The translations under genes were made by a program, and so were the position numbers. Source: Halicephalobus mephisto (Eukaryota > Nematoda > Chromadorea > Rhabditida > Panagrolaimidae). Taken from it: DNA of 64,000 nt. The stretch spans positions 292,888-356,887 of the forward strand of contig SWDT01000127.1 in assembly GCA_009193035.1 (NCBI GenBank). Reading direction: 5' to 3'. Every line of letters begins with the position of its first letter. Position 1 is the stretch's first letter. Below are positions 52,200 through 63,319 of this stretch, piece after piece. The notes under the pieces are model-generated. The model worked only from the letters and a program-made list of their open reading frames with translations. It made no database searches and was not told the origin of the DNA.

Positions 52200-53860
52200 T
52201 GTGATTTTAGTATTTATCAAACAGTATTCACCGTTTTTCTAATTTATTGGACTATTGACCAATTGCTCGTGAAAGATCTTTCATGATTTGTACTTTTGGT
52301 ACGAGATGAAGCGACGAAATTGAACGACACATCCTCCAAACACTGATCGAAATGCACTATAATTTGAATATGCAAACAAAATGAACATGCTCTTGTTTCG
52401 ATTATATTTCAGACTAGTCGGTTGTTTCACTTTTGTCAATACAAACTATAAAAGATTAAAAAAGTTGAAAATTTTCGGTGAACTTTTGGATTTTAGAACT
52501 TCGATTAAAAACCAATAACCAACGTCATAAAAAAGTCAAAAATCACCAATATCGGGACCGGTAATTTTAAAATATTTAATTTTTATTACTCAAAAATACT
52601 CCCCAGTTACGGTCCCGACACGAAGGATTGTTCATTTTTCAGTCACGAAGTTGGTTATTGGTCTTTTAAAAAACAAACAATTTCTTCAATTCCTGGAGAA
52701 GTCATTCACGGATCAGATATATCATTTTTAATAATATTTCTACTTGAGAAACTATTGAATGCTGATGAAACATCAACATCCCAGTTTTGCAACAATTCTC
52801 AAATTTACACTATACGCGTTTTTATCAGTATTTCATTGAATGCTCAGTTTGCACAGTATTTTCCCGTGTTGAAAGACAAAATCAATGAAATTTCAAAAAT
52901 TGAGGATCGGATTTAGAATTTCATAAACTAATCATAACCAGATTTCGAAATTTTTGATTCTGTTTTAATGCAGAAAACGACTTAATGATTATTCAACGGA
53001 ATTCAAGGAATTGGATCCTAAGATTTCTTTATAAATCCTTCCCTGTCAACTCATCCCAATTCGAAACAACTTTTCCGATTTTGCTTGTCTTAACGCGAAA
53101 AACTTAGTGATAATTCAGTGAACTGCTGATACAAGGAAATAATGCTCACTTTCAATCTTGATTGGAAGTAGAAACAACATTAAACTTCAAATTCGTTAAT
53201 AAATCACGAGTCAACGATTTCTATTTTGTGAACTATTTTTGCTGTCTATAAACCTATTCTCTTGTTTTTCACCATAAAAACAAAAAACCAATCATTTTAG
53301 GTTTAATAATCACATGAAGAATTTACAAGGTATTTTTTCCTTCAGGTTATTGGGCGAAGTCTAAAGTTTATTCATTCGTAAATTCAGGTCACATGTGATT
53401 TTGAATCACATCCAACTGAACAAGTTGCATTGAAGAAACTGGAACAACCTTGTTCGACTGGTGTTTTTACGTCATCGAAAAGGCGAATTATCTTGGCGAG
53501 GCTCCAGAACGTTCTGATAAAAACGAATCCTAAAAGAGAATGACGAAAAAACTCACACCAATGCTGTCTCGGGGACCGAGTAAATCCGTGTGTAAGGCAA
53601 ATGAATGATAAAATTACTTCATATAATAATAATAGGTATAAAACAATAACAGTCAATAATGGAGTTATTTAGGATTCTCTCAATTAATAAACCAGCCGAA
53701 GTACATGATTTTTCGTTCTGGAACCATGTAGAAGATAGGGAGATATTAGAATTGTTCGATATATCAGTAATGATATATGAAAATTAAGAAATAGCAATAA
53801 TAAAAGCAAAAATAATAATAAATGATGGAAATAACAGCACGAACAACATTCAGCACTCTT
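52200..53860. other. Intergenic, mostly single-copy-like sequence
   Basis: 52555-52625 has two inward-facing GGACCG / GGTCCCGACACGAAGG motifs. The 53656-53384 minus frame (90 codons) is hydrophobic at its start, has no ATG, and contains a GTGAGT donor whose possible joins give immediate stops, so it is not called. Low repeat content makes this the best place to look for non-coding conservation. Confidence 0.35.
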
Positions 53861-53865
53861 CCAAC

Positions 53866-53945
53866 CTACAGTAGCTCAGTTGATTAATCTGCAGGCAATT
53901 TCCCTCCGAGACTACTCTCCAGACTCGCTGTGCTTCAACCCAAAA
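53866..53945. repeat. Dispersed repeat copy (CTACAGTAGCTCAG...)
   Basis: CTACAGTAGCTCAGTTGATT, then GCAGGCAATTTCCCTCCGAG: same family as 4640, 13296 and 19190. Confidence 0.6.
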
Positions 53946-53949
53946 GTCC

Positions 53950-54485
53950 CAAATTAACGATTGCTCCCATATAACGACTTTAAAACCCCCAAAAATTCTA
54001 ATTTTTTATTTTCTATTTTTCCATGAAAACTACAAATCAAGGTCAAATGCCCTTGTTTTTCTTCAGTTATTTTAAAATCCAAAGTACATATATCCTATGA
54101 CTTATGATTTCCGTTTAGTCATGACTTTATTATAACAAAGACGGAAGTTGGTTTTTTTCCAGACAGTAAGTTCTGTCAGCTGATATCAGTCTTACGATTA
54201 TCACCATCTCATGTGCAAAACTCATGTCTGCATTCCACTGGGAGACCCGCTCATTTATCATTTTCTTCTTGCATAGGGATCTGCATAATTTTTCCACGAA
54301 CCAATCGTTCCTTATGTCATTATGATTGATGAAAATTCAAAATAACCCCGATAATTAATCCAATTCGAAGCTATAAATAATTTTTAATTTTTGTTAATCA
54401 CAGTAAATTTTAATTTTTTTTATAAAACTTGGAATTAAGAAATCTCGATCCAAGCAACAATTGACTTTAGTTAATAACAAAGAAC
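53950..54485. other. 3' flank of the TTLL gene, nothing seen
   Basis: Mixed sequence without bounded frames or repeats; no canonical AATAAA immediately downstream of the TTLL stop on the minus strand. Confidence 0.4.
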
Positions 54486-54489
54486 AAAA

Positions 54490-56661
54490 TCAAACAACTT
54501 GTGAAAGCATCGGGGTATCATTTGGCTGAATTTCTTTTGTTTTAGCTTCTGCAACAGCCAGAAGTCTAGCTTCACGTCTAGCTAGATCAGCTGCAACCTG
54601 ACTCACCGTTCTTCTACGAGAATTAGGCCGAAGTTTAGGTAATGCTTCTAAAACACAATTATATAAAAATACCAAAACCAAATCTTACTCGGATATAATG
54701 TTTTTCCATTAGGTTTATGTTTTTCTGTTTCATAAGCACTCGCAGTCGAGAGGGCTTCTTTCAACAAAAGTATTGAATTTTCAGAAAGACATTCCGTTGC
54801 TGGATACGCTCTACAATCTGACAGTTCTTTGTGAATTGCTTGAATCGCATCATTATCCATTTCAAATTCATCTGGATTTTCTTGAAAAAGTAATTTATAA
54901 AGAGCATCATCCTGACGTTCACAGCGATGATCTTGTTCATCGAGAATTGGCTTATAAAGATGATATGTTTCTTTTCTGGGGAAAATCCGTATAAAGTTGC
55001 CTTTTCTGTTTTTCTCAAATTTTATCCTTCCAGCAATAGTTTTGACTCTCAAAGATATCGGCAACGGATTCACTGGTCTTTCAGTATTAGGAATTTTGCG
55101 ATATTCTTTTTGACGAGAACTAGCTGAAGAAGTCGGCGAAGTACTACGACTAGCTGGAACAGAGGAAACGGAAGCAGAACTAACAGCATCAGTTTCTGGA
55201 ATTTCCAGAGCGTTTTCGTCATCTCCAGCATTAGTGTTCAGGATATTTTTACTGGCAACATAAGGAATCATAGCCAAATTCAAAGTATCACAGACGACCT
55301 TTGTCTTCAAGATAGAGTCCAACGGAGCATCGCTGAAACTCATTAAATAAATCTGACATACGGTTCCAAACTCACCAAGCAAGACTGGGAGATAGATTTA
55401 CCTCAAGAAGCCAAGGCTTCAGATCGCTGTCGATCAAGATATCGAATCCAAAGAGTTCAAAACAGACATTCGGCCCCAATCCAGTAGTACGAACAGCCGC
55501 AGAAACTTGAGTTTGAATAGAGAGTAGAGTTTTAATAACAATGTCCTCCATTCTGACCATCAGAAGTTTAGTGTCAATCTTGTTACTTTTCAACTCACGA
55601 AGTATGGCTCCGAGAGTCCATTTATGACCGACGTTCTCCTCAGATGCATCGGTATTCCTAAAAATACAATAAAGTCAATTATTTTTAAGAATAACTTACT
55701 TGATAAAGTCTTTGCTATTCTTATTTAAAGAGTAATTAGTTAAGTGCTTGTAACTTTCAGTAAAGGTCTCTTCGTCACACATATATTCTTCGACAGCAAA
55801 TCTCGTGAGACCTTCATCGAACATGTAGCAAACTAACGGTTGGAATGATGTTACAGCAACATATAGACGTATGTCGAATTTTCTATCGTTCACTAGATAC
55901 GGATTTGTCAAATATTTCGACAGGAGAACTTTGTTCTTGCCTCCAGCTTCGATATTTCGGAATTCTTCTGTCGTGGTGATTATCGATATGCCTCGTCCAC
56001 GAGAAGAAGCAGCGGGCTTCGAGATCATGGGAGGAAAGCTATTCTTGTGTAGGAGCTTCTTCTCGATTATGGCGTTGTCGTCTGGCAAGATGTAACTCTC
56101 GGGAAAGAAATCATAGTAATCTGGGAAATATTTCTGGAGAAGTGACAAATTTTGGTGTAGTAAATCCTTCTTTGTGATGGAGACGGAACGAGGAAAGTGA
56201 TTCAATCTTTGCCAAGGCAGGAGAGAACGCAAAACGTGGCCTGGCATGTGGGTATTGGACCAGATCAGGTTCACATTCGAGTTTTTCCTAGAGCATTGCA
56301 GAAATCCATAGCTGAATAAGACAGACTTGATCAAACGGGAATCCGACTTCACCATCTTGAAGCACATGTTGAACTTGACTCCGAGATCCGTATGACGAGT
56401 AGGATTCTGAAGTGAAAGACGATGATTGAAGGTGGCATGTTTCATGGCCCCAGGTTGGAATTTCATATACTAAAATCGGTGTATTAGTCATATTCAGAGT
56501 GCAAAACCACCTACTTTGTATTTTGGTCGTTTTTTCTCGGCAACAATAGTTTCGGTTTCGGAATTCTCGTCTTCTAGCGTCAATTCCGGATCTACGTAGA
56601 CAGAACTGCATTGAGAAGACTCGACTATCTCACCATTATTGCGGGGAACCACTTGCGACAT
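54490..56661 (-). CDS. ttll-5: Tubulin tyrosine ligase-like polyglutamylase, TTLL5 type, 666 aa
   Basis: Five exons (56661-56515, 56469-55700, 55657-55376, 55332-54689, 54647-54490) join in phase; introns are 41-52 bp. ATP-grasp features: NHFPRS at 139-144, K200 before PAASSRGRG (about 201-209), KFDIRLY 246-252, HLTNYS 291-296, [12 protein letters not shown] 371-382, KPWLLEVN 386-393 with E391 and N393 as expected Mg-ATP ligands. After SPSLACDAPLD the protein continues with a Ser-rich linker (about 450-472) and a [12 protein letters not shown] segment (about 512-523). That segment matches the TTLL5 subfamily rather than TTLL4. The enzyme adds glutamates to tubulin tails, in axonemes and neurons of worms. 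The protein is shorter than vertebrate TTLL5, which has a long C-terminal tail. An acceptor-like CATTTTAG just before the ATG suggests trans-splicing or a 5'UTR intron. Confidence 0.93.
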
Positions 56662-56727
56662 GTTTTACTGGTCTAAAATGACGATATTCGTACATTAATT
56701 AAGCAAAACAAACAACTGATATATCAA

Positions 56728-57156
56728 TTATATGGAATAAACACGTCTAAAAATAATCCTAGGATTTAATCGAGGAACAAGTGTGAAATCAGTGAATCTA
56801 AAAGAAAAAAGGATAAAAAGCAACAGCTGTGGAGGAGTAGTAAACCCAGCAGGTCGGGCCAAGTCTATTGAAAGAGGAAGCACATGCATCGGGGGCTGAG
56901 GAATAATAAAAGTGGAATGAGTAACAGACAAACTCCCGGGAAATATCAAAAACCAAACACTCGAAGTATTCTTGAAAATCCAGCATAATAAACATTGGAT
57001 TATTGTGTGTTTTACAATCAATGGAGATCCCAAAATCCGAGTCCTAAACAACGAAATCGGACAAAATGGCGGATGAACAGTTGGTCTCGAAACGATTATG
57101 GCAAGAACTGGCTGCGAAAAAAGAATGACTGTCCTTTCCGGGTTCATGTTCGTCAT
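56728..57156 (-). CDS. 142-aa open frame just upstream of the TTLL gene
   Basis: ATG at 57156 opens MTNMNPERTVILFSQPVLAI and stays open to TAA at 56728, rare for this AT-rich window. The product is hydrophobic and proline-rich (…FIIPQPPMHVLPLSIDLARP…). Opposite frames are also nearly open: one plus frame is broken only by three TGA codons, and another is open from 56995 to 57276 (…QWRSQNPSPKQRNRTKWRMN…). So the coding strand is unsure; it could also be a decayed gene read from the plus strand, or a 5' leader of the TTLL transcript. A 20-codon plus ORF (57066, MADEQLVSKRLWQELAAKKE) has an excellent start context. Confidence 0.35.
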   Translation of the reverse strand: MTNMNPERTVILFSQPVLAIIVSRPTVHPPFCPISLFRTRILGSPLIVKHTIIQCLLCWIFKNTSSVWFLIFPGSLSVTHSTFIIPQPPMHVLPLSIDLARPAGFTTPPQLLLFILFSFRFTDFTLVPRLNPRIIFRRVYSI

Positions 57157-57435
57157 TGGTTTTTCGAATTTCCGCTTATGTTTAAAATTCCATTTTTTAA
57201 AGCTTCCTTCAGTTGTGTTGCTTTAAAATTAACAAATATCGATAAAAACGAGGGTACAAGCAAGTTCGATATATGAATCTCATTCGAAAGAACAAATTTA
57301 TTATCAGTTTTTTTAAATTAAAATTTTGTTATTTAAAATTCATGAGAAATAAGTCAATCCTCCGGTTACCAGTTAAAATTTAATATATAATTGTGAATAA
57401 ATCTTAAAGAGTAATTTTTTGTAATTCTGTTGCAG

Positions 57436-57497
57436 TTTCCGGAACCACTGTCACCGAGGCCGACTTGTCCTGTTCTTCTCCGGAATCCTCTGCCTAA
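57436..57497 (+). CDS. Possible 3' exon, 19 aa
   Basis: After GTAATTCTGTTGCAG the frame reads SGTTVTEADLSCSSPESSA, TAA. The GC-rich exon between AT-rich flanks and a good acceptor argue for reality. It needs an upstream exon in phase 1, possibly in the 57.0-57.2 kb island; I could not find a matching donor. Confidence 0.35.
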
Positions 57498-57499
57498 TT

Positions 57500-58255
57500 T
57501 ATTTCAGCTGATAATCCGTTTTGAAATTGACTGATGAGATTTTTTGATGACAAAGAATTTTTTCGAAATAACAATAAACATAAATTTTCACTGGCCTAAC
57601 TTGAAATATTCGAGTATTTTAGGAACTACAATTGATGCATGTAAAATTATTAAAATATTATTAATTGTCATTATATGTAGAATTCCAGTTTTTTAATTTT
57701 TAGGCTGATGTGAAAGAATCAACCTTGTTAAAGTGGAACCAAGCCAGAAGGTGCGGTCCCGTAGCGAAAAAACCTTGCATTACTGTAGTGGGAAAACAGT
57801 CGTGTGTTGTGTTGATCTTCATCGTTATTTACTTTTATTCTAATTCTAATTCTTTTTGTTTTTGTTTTTATTTTTATGTGTTATTGATATATCAAAAAGT
57901 CCTAATATTTCCCTATTTTCTACGCGATTACAAAGCGGAAAATCATGTATATTTATTAATTGTGCTATTATGACCAGAAAAAACAAACCAGTTATATTAA
58001 TTTCCGGCATCTTCACCATTATTATTTATTCTCATAGTTTCTTACACTATTACTGATATTAGGTATCCCAAGTTATCTTCCTTATTTACTATCTAATATT
58101 ATTTTCCGAATTATGAACCTGATTGAACTGCTTATTTTCTGTCCTTTGGTATTTTTCCCCTTTTAATTAAAATTAATTTTACCTTCCATAATACGACCGT
58201 TTTATTCTCAAAATGCAATCAGATACTGTAAGAAGTGTCCTTGGGGGAATTTTAT
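57500..58255. other. Intergenic
   Basis: The plus frame ending 57973 (87 codons) includes a GGTCCCGTAGCGAAAAA repeat motif and long T-rich parts, so it is not called. Otherwise AT-rich. Confidence 0.35.
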
Positions 58256-58257
58256 GA

Positions 58258-58473
58258 GAATGTTGCACTTATCTTTGTCTTCGTAAAATTCAAATCGAAA
58301 AAAACCCTGAATGGATTTCTGGAGATAACGGAAAACCGGAAGTCTACACAAGACAAGAAGCACAAAAACCTTTGTCTATGAGTTCCGCCACTGAAGCTCT
58401 GGAGAGTAATTATTTTGGTATTTGGAAGGAACATGTAGTCTCGAGTAGTGGTTTGTCATTCGCTATGTTCTAG
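58258..58473 (+). CDS. Exon-like open frame, 71 codons
   Basis: Open from after a TGA to TAG at 58473, with a strongly protein-like middle (RKIQIEKNPEWISGDNGKPE, VYTRQEAQKPLSMSSATEAL). A donor (GAGA/GTAATT) at 58406 could end the exon. No ATG and no clear acceptor; possibly a fragment of a decayed gene. Family not recognised. Confidence 0.35.
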   Translation, partial: ECCTYLCLRKIQIEKNPEWISGDNGKPEVYTRQEAQKPLSMSSATEALESNYFGIWKEHVVSSSGLSFAMF

Positions 58474-58549
58474 TTTACACGTGGTATTTACCTTGTAATT
58501 CTGTACACCGAGCACATTAGTTCCTCGTTGAAAGAACTTCTTCGCTTAC

Positions 58550-58880
58550 AGTAATTGGAACCAATTGGACGTCTTTGGAATCTTCCTGAAGTACGTGACT
58601 ATTAAAGTCTGAGAGTCAGGATCCCGACTGGAAAATTTGTTTTTATAACATGTTGTGAGATTTATTAGATATAATTGGAAGCTTCTGGAACTATGTGGAT
58701 ATCAAAATCTGATGTTTGACGTCTCGACTGAGAAATTCTAAAAATGTTGGGTCAATTTCCTCATAATCTCATTAGATATTTTTATCTTTTCTTTGCAGTT
58801 TGTTATGAATTTATTATATACTCTTGAATGCTTCCGAAATCACAGAAAACAAAAAGTTTGGAGTTTCGACCGGAAAATTC
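58550..58880. repeat. About 120-bp degenerate direct repeat, three copies
   Basis: Each has TAATTGGAAGCTTCTGGAAC-like, TCAAAATCTGA-like and GTCTCGACTGAGAAATTC-like parts (copies near 58553, 58668 and 58820). Confidence 0.6.
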
Positions 58881-58884
58881 GAGA

Positions 58885-59640
58885 CAATTTTAGAATTTAA
58901 TTTTTTTGCATTTAAGATTTGCAAAAATTAAAATTTGAGATTTATGGAAAGTTAAAATTTTGTACATTTTTGAAAATTCCAGCCATTTTTTAGTAAATTA
59001 ACAGAACTTAATGCCGACACTAGTTTTGTGCCTTCGGAATTATCCCCTGGTCCATAAACATTCGGACCCTAATTCAGTGACCAAACTTGTTTATTTACAA
59101 CGTTGCTTAACCCAATTTGTATTCGCAATTTATTTCCAAATTTGACCCGGCCCTAAATTTAGCTCACTTTACTGTTCAGTTTAACCTTTAGAAATCACAT
59201 CATTTTGACACTTAATGTCATTACCGTAATTCACCTAAAAATAAATTTTATTTTTCGCAAGATTCGTAGAAATATCCACTTGAACGATGGAGTAGGGATG
59301 TTGAAGAAGTAAAATGTCCTCGAAGATAGTTTTCCTTGTTTTTGAGGAAATTTATGGGAAATTCCGCGAATTTTTGTTTTTTAATTTTATTGTAAATAGT
59401 TTTCTAAGAAAATCGTCTTTGAAAATTAGGCCAATGGGAAAAAATACTTATTTATGCTTGTTTTTGAGATTCTCGTGTCTTTAGCCTCCAGCCCTAGTTA
59501 ATGTGCTTGTTTATAAAATGAGATTTTTGATATTTTAAAAGTCAATTTAAATAGGTTCATATTTGTTTGTATGGACTCTGGAGTAAGACTTAAAGTGTTT
59601 TTAAATTCTAACAAAAAAGAAAACATAAAAACCAGATTCT
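58885..59640. other. Intergenic, nothing seen
   Basis: Mixed AT-rich sequence; no frame over 60 codons, no strong repeat. Confidence 0.4.
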
Positions 59641-59900
59641 CAGCTTCGGAATCTGGAATTCGAATGGGAAATTGACTTTCAGATTCTCGAAGTTTTAGAT
59701 CTGAAATAAAAAGTCAAAGTTGACTTTCAGAATCTAGAAGTTTTGGATCAGAAGTTGACTTTTAAAATTCGAAGATTCAGAATCTGGAGTTGGAATCAGA
59801 AGTTGACTTTCGGGATCTAGAGATTCAGAATCTGAAACAACAATCGAAAATTAACTTTTTGAATCCTGAAATTCATCAACCAGTACTTTACAATTTTAGA
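59640..59900. repeat. About 58-bp tandem repeat, GAA/TTC-rich
   Basis: AGTTGACTTTCAGAATCTAG, AAGTTTTGGATCAGA in four units, with TTCnnGAA pairs (TTCAGAATCTAGAAG). Confidence 0.8.
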
Positions 59901-60361
59901 ATTCTAGCCCGAAATTAAAGGACAGTCTTCAATTTTAATTGTTTTTTGATTGTTTTCTTAAAAATTTGAAAGTAGTCATTTTTCTCAATGTCGGAAAAAT
60001 GCAAATTTGCTTAAAATTACTCCTAATTAAATCAGAAAGTTATATTATACAAATTAAATCCCGTCATATTTTTATCATTTATAAATATCATTAAATTTTT
60101 TAATAACTAGATTAAAAAAATTACTTCAAAAATGCAAAAGTTCATTGAACAATTTTCGCTGCGAGAATTCCTGAGTAATTTTTGCTGTTTTTTATTCAAA
60201 TTTTTAGAAATCATAATAGTGTAAAAATTAAAAACAAAAATTTTTACGAAATTTTTTCGACATGAATTTTTACAACTTTTTAAAATTAATAAATGACTAG
60301 GGAGTTTTTAGAAAATTTAAAAACTTCAAAAATGTTCCAAATTTGAATAAAATATTTCAAA

Positions 60362-60509
60362 ATCTGGAATCTCAGAAAATTTCGAAACTACAGTAGAAAA
60401 TTCTGGATATTCAAAAATTCCAAAAAAATTTCTATTATCTTAGAAAGTTCCAAAATTTTTACTGTAGTTTGGAAATTTACGAAATTTTCTGAGATTCTAG
60501 GTTTTGGAA
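60362..60509. repeat. Imperfect inverted repeat
   Basis: TCTGGAATCTCAGAAAATTT, CGAAACTACAGTA pairs with TACTGTAGTTTGG and CGAAATTTTCTGAGATTCTA across about 80 nt. Confidence 0.65.
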
Positions 60510-60514
60510 TATTT

Positions 60515-62290
60515 TTAAAATTAGAATATTTTTGAAATTTTTTAAATTTTCTAGAAAGTTTCAGAATCTACCAAAATTTAGAATATTATCGATGTTTTTG
60601 AAATTTTAGATGATTTTAAAATTTTTAATTGAATTTTTTTAATTTTCGAAATTTTATAAAAATAAAAATTATAAAAATATTCTGATTTTAAAAATCACCC
60701 ATAAAAAAGAAAATTATTATTTAAAAATTGTTTAAGAATATTTTATATTTTTTAAAATGTTTATTTTAAAATTTTTAAAGATAATTTAAGAAATTTATTT
60801 TCTGTACTTTTGACAAAAATTGAATAAAAAAGTTCACTTCCTGATACATCTGCACACTTCTTCGACTTTTTTCATCGAAGATTTTCTTTGACCAAATTTT
60901 CCGACTGATTTCTTTCCTAGTTCTGTTCTAACATAATTTTTTTACTCCAATAAAAATGAATAATTTAGTTTTTCAAATTATGATGCACGGCAGTCTGGCT
61001 TTACCTTCCCCACGCCTCGATTACGGTCCATTTGGTCCTGAAATTCCCCGTGGGCAGGATGGAATAGTAATAGGGAGATTATTTTATGGATTTTCAGACA
61101 AAGTTCCGGCTTTCAATATTGGTTGTTTTTAGTTTTAAAAAAGTTGATTTAATTTTTAAAATTTAAACTACTTTTTAAAGATTTCTGATACAGTATACGT
61201 ATTACGGTAATCCGATACAGTAGTCTTCAAATATCTTTGTTTTCGTATGGAATTTAAAATATTATTTTTGTTTAATTCGAAAATTATTTATTTTCCTCTC
61301 AAGATTACGGTAATTTCTGAATTTCGTTTTTTTTAATTTTTAAAAAAGTATTTTTGTGTATTTTGTAATTTTAAAAAACACCGAAATTTATTTTTTTTAA
61401 ATAGGAAATTTTATTAAAAATGAAAAGTGGTCTTGTAGGGAAATCAATTGAAAAACATTTAAATAGTCATGAATTATTGACAATGCTAACGTCGTTTTCT
61501 GTATTGTCCTGTAAAAATTCAATTATTACTCAAAAGTTACTTTATGCGAAAATTTATTTAATTATATTTAATTATTTAAAAATTTTTTATTTAATTTTTT
61601 AAAAAATTTTTATTTAATTATTTAAAAATTTTTTATTTAATTTTTAAATTTTTTATTATTTAAGTTTTTAGAAATTTTTATTTAATTTTTTTCAAATTTT
61701 TTGTTATTTAATTTTTTTAAAATTTTTATATTTAAAAAAATAACTGATTTATTATTTTGTAAATTATTAAGTATATTTTTAAAAATATAAAATACAGTGG
61801 TTTTTGTGGGAAAATTATTTTGGAATTTTGACTTTTTTTAAAGTTTTAATTTTAGGATTTTTATTGATTATTGTAAATGTCATTGAAACAATAAAAAACC
61901 AAAAATTAAAAATTAAAAATACATGTCACTTCCGTGTCCTCCTCCCTCTACCGTAGCCTGGGTTATCTGGGGGCTCACTAGGAAGCAAACTGGAACTATG
62001 TTTTCCGGTTGAAATAAATATTTACTTTGAACTCATTGTAATTTAATTTTTCTGTTCCGAAATACGTAAATTCTCAGAAAATCCACTTTTAGGAAAATTC
62101 CCAAGTTTGAAAACGTTCAAATTTGATTAAATTTCTTTTTTAAATGGGGTCGGATTTAACCCCCAGACCCCGGGGAATCTCAGATTTACATTTTCATAAA
62201 ACTAATTTTCGATATTTTTGAAATGTTCAAATCTCGTTTTCTAGAGTCGTTTTCGGACATTTTTAAAAATGATTAACTTCAATGTGCCGG
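60515..62290. other. Intergenic, AT-rich with small patches
   Basis: A GC-richer patch at 60985-61065 (contains CCATTTGGTCCTGAAATTCC) and one at 61930-62020 show no bounded exon. 61565-61740 is TTAAAAATTTTTTATTTAAT tandem. The 61420-61602 ATG frame (60 aa) ends in that tandem. 62148-62180 has GGGGTCGGATTTAACCCCCA, a short G/C-paired hairpin. Confidence 0.35.
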
Positions 62291-62295
62291 TTTTC

Positions 62296-62369
62296 GGTAG
62301 TATAGTGGTTAGTGCGCGTGACTGTGAAGTTGCAAGGTTCAGGTTCGATTCCTAGTTGGAGACTTGATA
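62296..62369 (+). tRNA. tRNA-like sequence, pseudogene or SINE head
   Basis: Acceptor TTTTCGG/TTGGAGA pairs over all 7 bp counting G-U; D arm GTAT/GTGC; the anticodon arm GTGAC/GTTGC has a 6-nt loop (TGTGAA) instead of 7; T arm around TTCGATT is weak. The 5' half (CGGTAGTATAGTGGTTAGTG) resembles eukaryotic tRNA-Asp/Glu. Unlikely to be functional. Confidence 0.45.
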
Positions 62370-62409
62370 ACTAGGAACTTCCTGATCGAGGAAAAGTTTC
62401 ACCAGTAAA

Positions 62410-62757
62410 TCAAAATCTTAAACCGACTTTGATGCCAGATTTCTGCAAGTCGACTATTGTATAGTGAACACCGTACCAAAGAACGCTTACTAGGTTGATT
62501 GCAATTTGGGCTTTCGGTTGCCTAATTGTCTTTGTCCTTATGATGTGGTGTTTGTAAGTGGACTTTGTCCTGAAAGGCACGAAACACGAGGGTAGGAAAA
62601 TGATTAAGTTTCGTCTGTCAAGTCGTTGCGAGAGCCGGTGAAGTCCTTTTTTGACGTCCAGACGTGATGTTGCTCGAAAATCCACTTTAGTCACGTCCTC
62701 ACTAGGTTTAATGGATTTTGATTTTTGGAATATCTTCAAAAATATTCCCCAAGTTAA
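62410..62757 (-). CDS. Open frame, 115 codons, no ATG
   Basis: Open from 62757 to TGA at 62410 with protein-like, Arg/Lys-rich composition (…VTKVDFRATSRLDVKKGLHR…, …TIRQPKAQIAINLVSVLWYG…). No methionine in frame, so it would be an internal or 3' exon. It lies 40 bp from a tRNA-like sequence, which raises the possibility that both belong to one retroposed element. No domain recognised. Confidence 0.35.
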   Translation of the reverse strand, partial: LTWGIFLKIFQKSKSIKPSEDVTKVDFRATSRLDVKKGLHRLSQRLDRRNLIIFLPSCFVPFRTKSTYKHHIIRTKTIRQPKAQIAINLVSVLWYGVHYTIVDLQKSGIKVGLRF

Positions 62758-62759
62758 TT

Positions 62760-63275
62760 AGTTTATCTTTTTTGAAAGAAATCTGACCCTTATAAATAGC
62801 ATTACTTGTCGAGTGTCAGGAAGTATCATTTTTAGTCGTTTTTAGAAAAGTGTTAATTTGAAGAAGGGAGTCCGGAGGAGGCAAACTACAGAAGCAACTC
62901 GAAACACACCCCTTGGATGTCTTTATTCAAAAATATTTTTCGAATTTTTTATTTTTTTAATTTTAATTCAAAAAATTATTTTTTTTAAGTTTTAATTTTA
63001 AAAAATGTTTTTTAATTTTAATCTAAAAAATTATTTTAAACATTTTCATTTTTTTAAAATTTAATTTACTATGTAGTTTTTTAATTTTATCAAAAATCTA
63101 AAATATTTGCAAAAAATCTAAAAAGTAATTTTGTACTTCCTTTTAGATTTTATCTAAAAACCCTAAATTGGAAATGTGTCTGTAAATTATTTCTTGAAAC
63201 TTAGATTTTTATTTTTAAATACTTTATAATTTAAAAATTAAAATTAAATTAAAATTTTTATTTTTTAATTTAAAT
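62760..63275. other. Intergenic
   Basis: TTATAAATAG at about 62789 is TATA-like, but no frame follows in range. 62930-63270 is AT-rich. Confidence 0.3.
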
Positions 63276-63279
63276 TACA

Positions 63280-63314
63280 AGCAAAGGTAGCCCGCCTTTG
63301 GCGGGCCCTTTGCT
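63280..63314. repeat. GC-rich hairpin, 15-bp stem, 3-nt loop
   Basis: AGCAAAGG-(TA)-GCCCGCC, loop TTT, GGCGGGC-CCTTTGCT: fully paired apart from a 2-nt bulge. Unusually GC-rich for its surroundings and bounded by AT-rich DNA. Confidence 0.85.
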
Positions 63315-63319
63315 GTTAA

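Noticed and set aside
53384..53656. 90-codon hydrophobic minus frame as a membrane protein
   Set aside because: No ATG, and the possible introns at its GTGAGT donor give immediate stop codons.
56728..57156. Mitochondrial insertion (NUMT) because TGA falls at Trp-like positions in one plus frame
   Set aside because: The encoded sequence is not like any mitochondrial protein and the base composition is not mitochondrial.
57710..57973. 87-codon plus frame
   Set aside because: Starts in a dispersed repeat motif and ends in T-rich low-complexity sequence.
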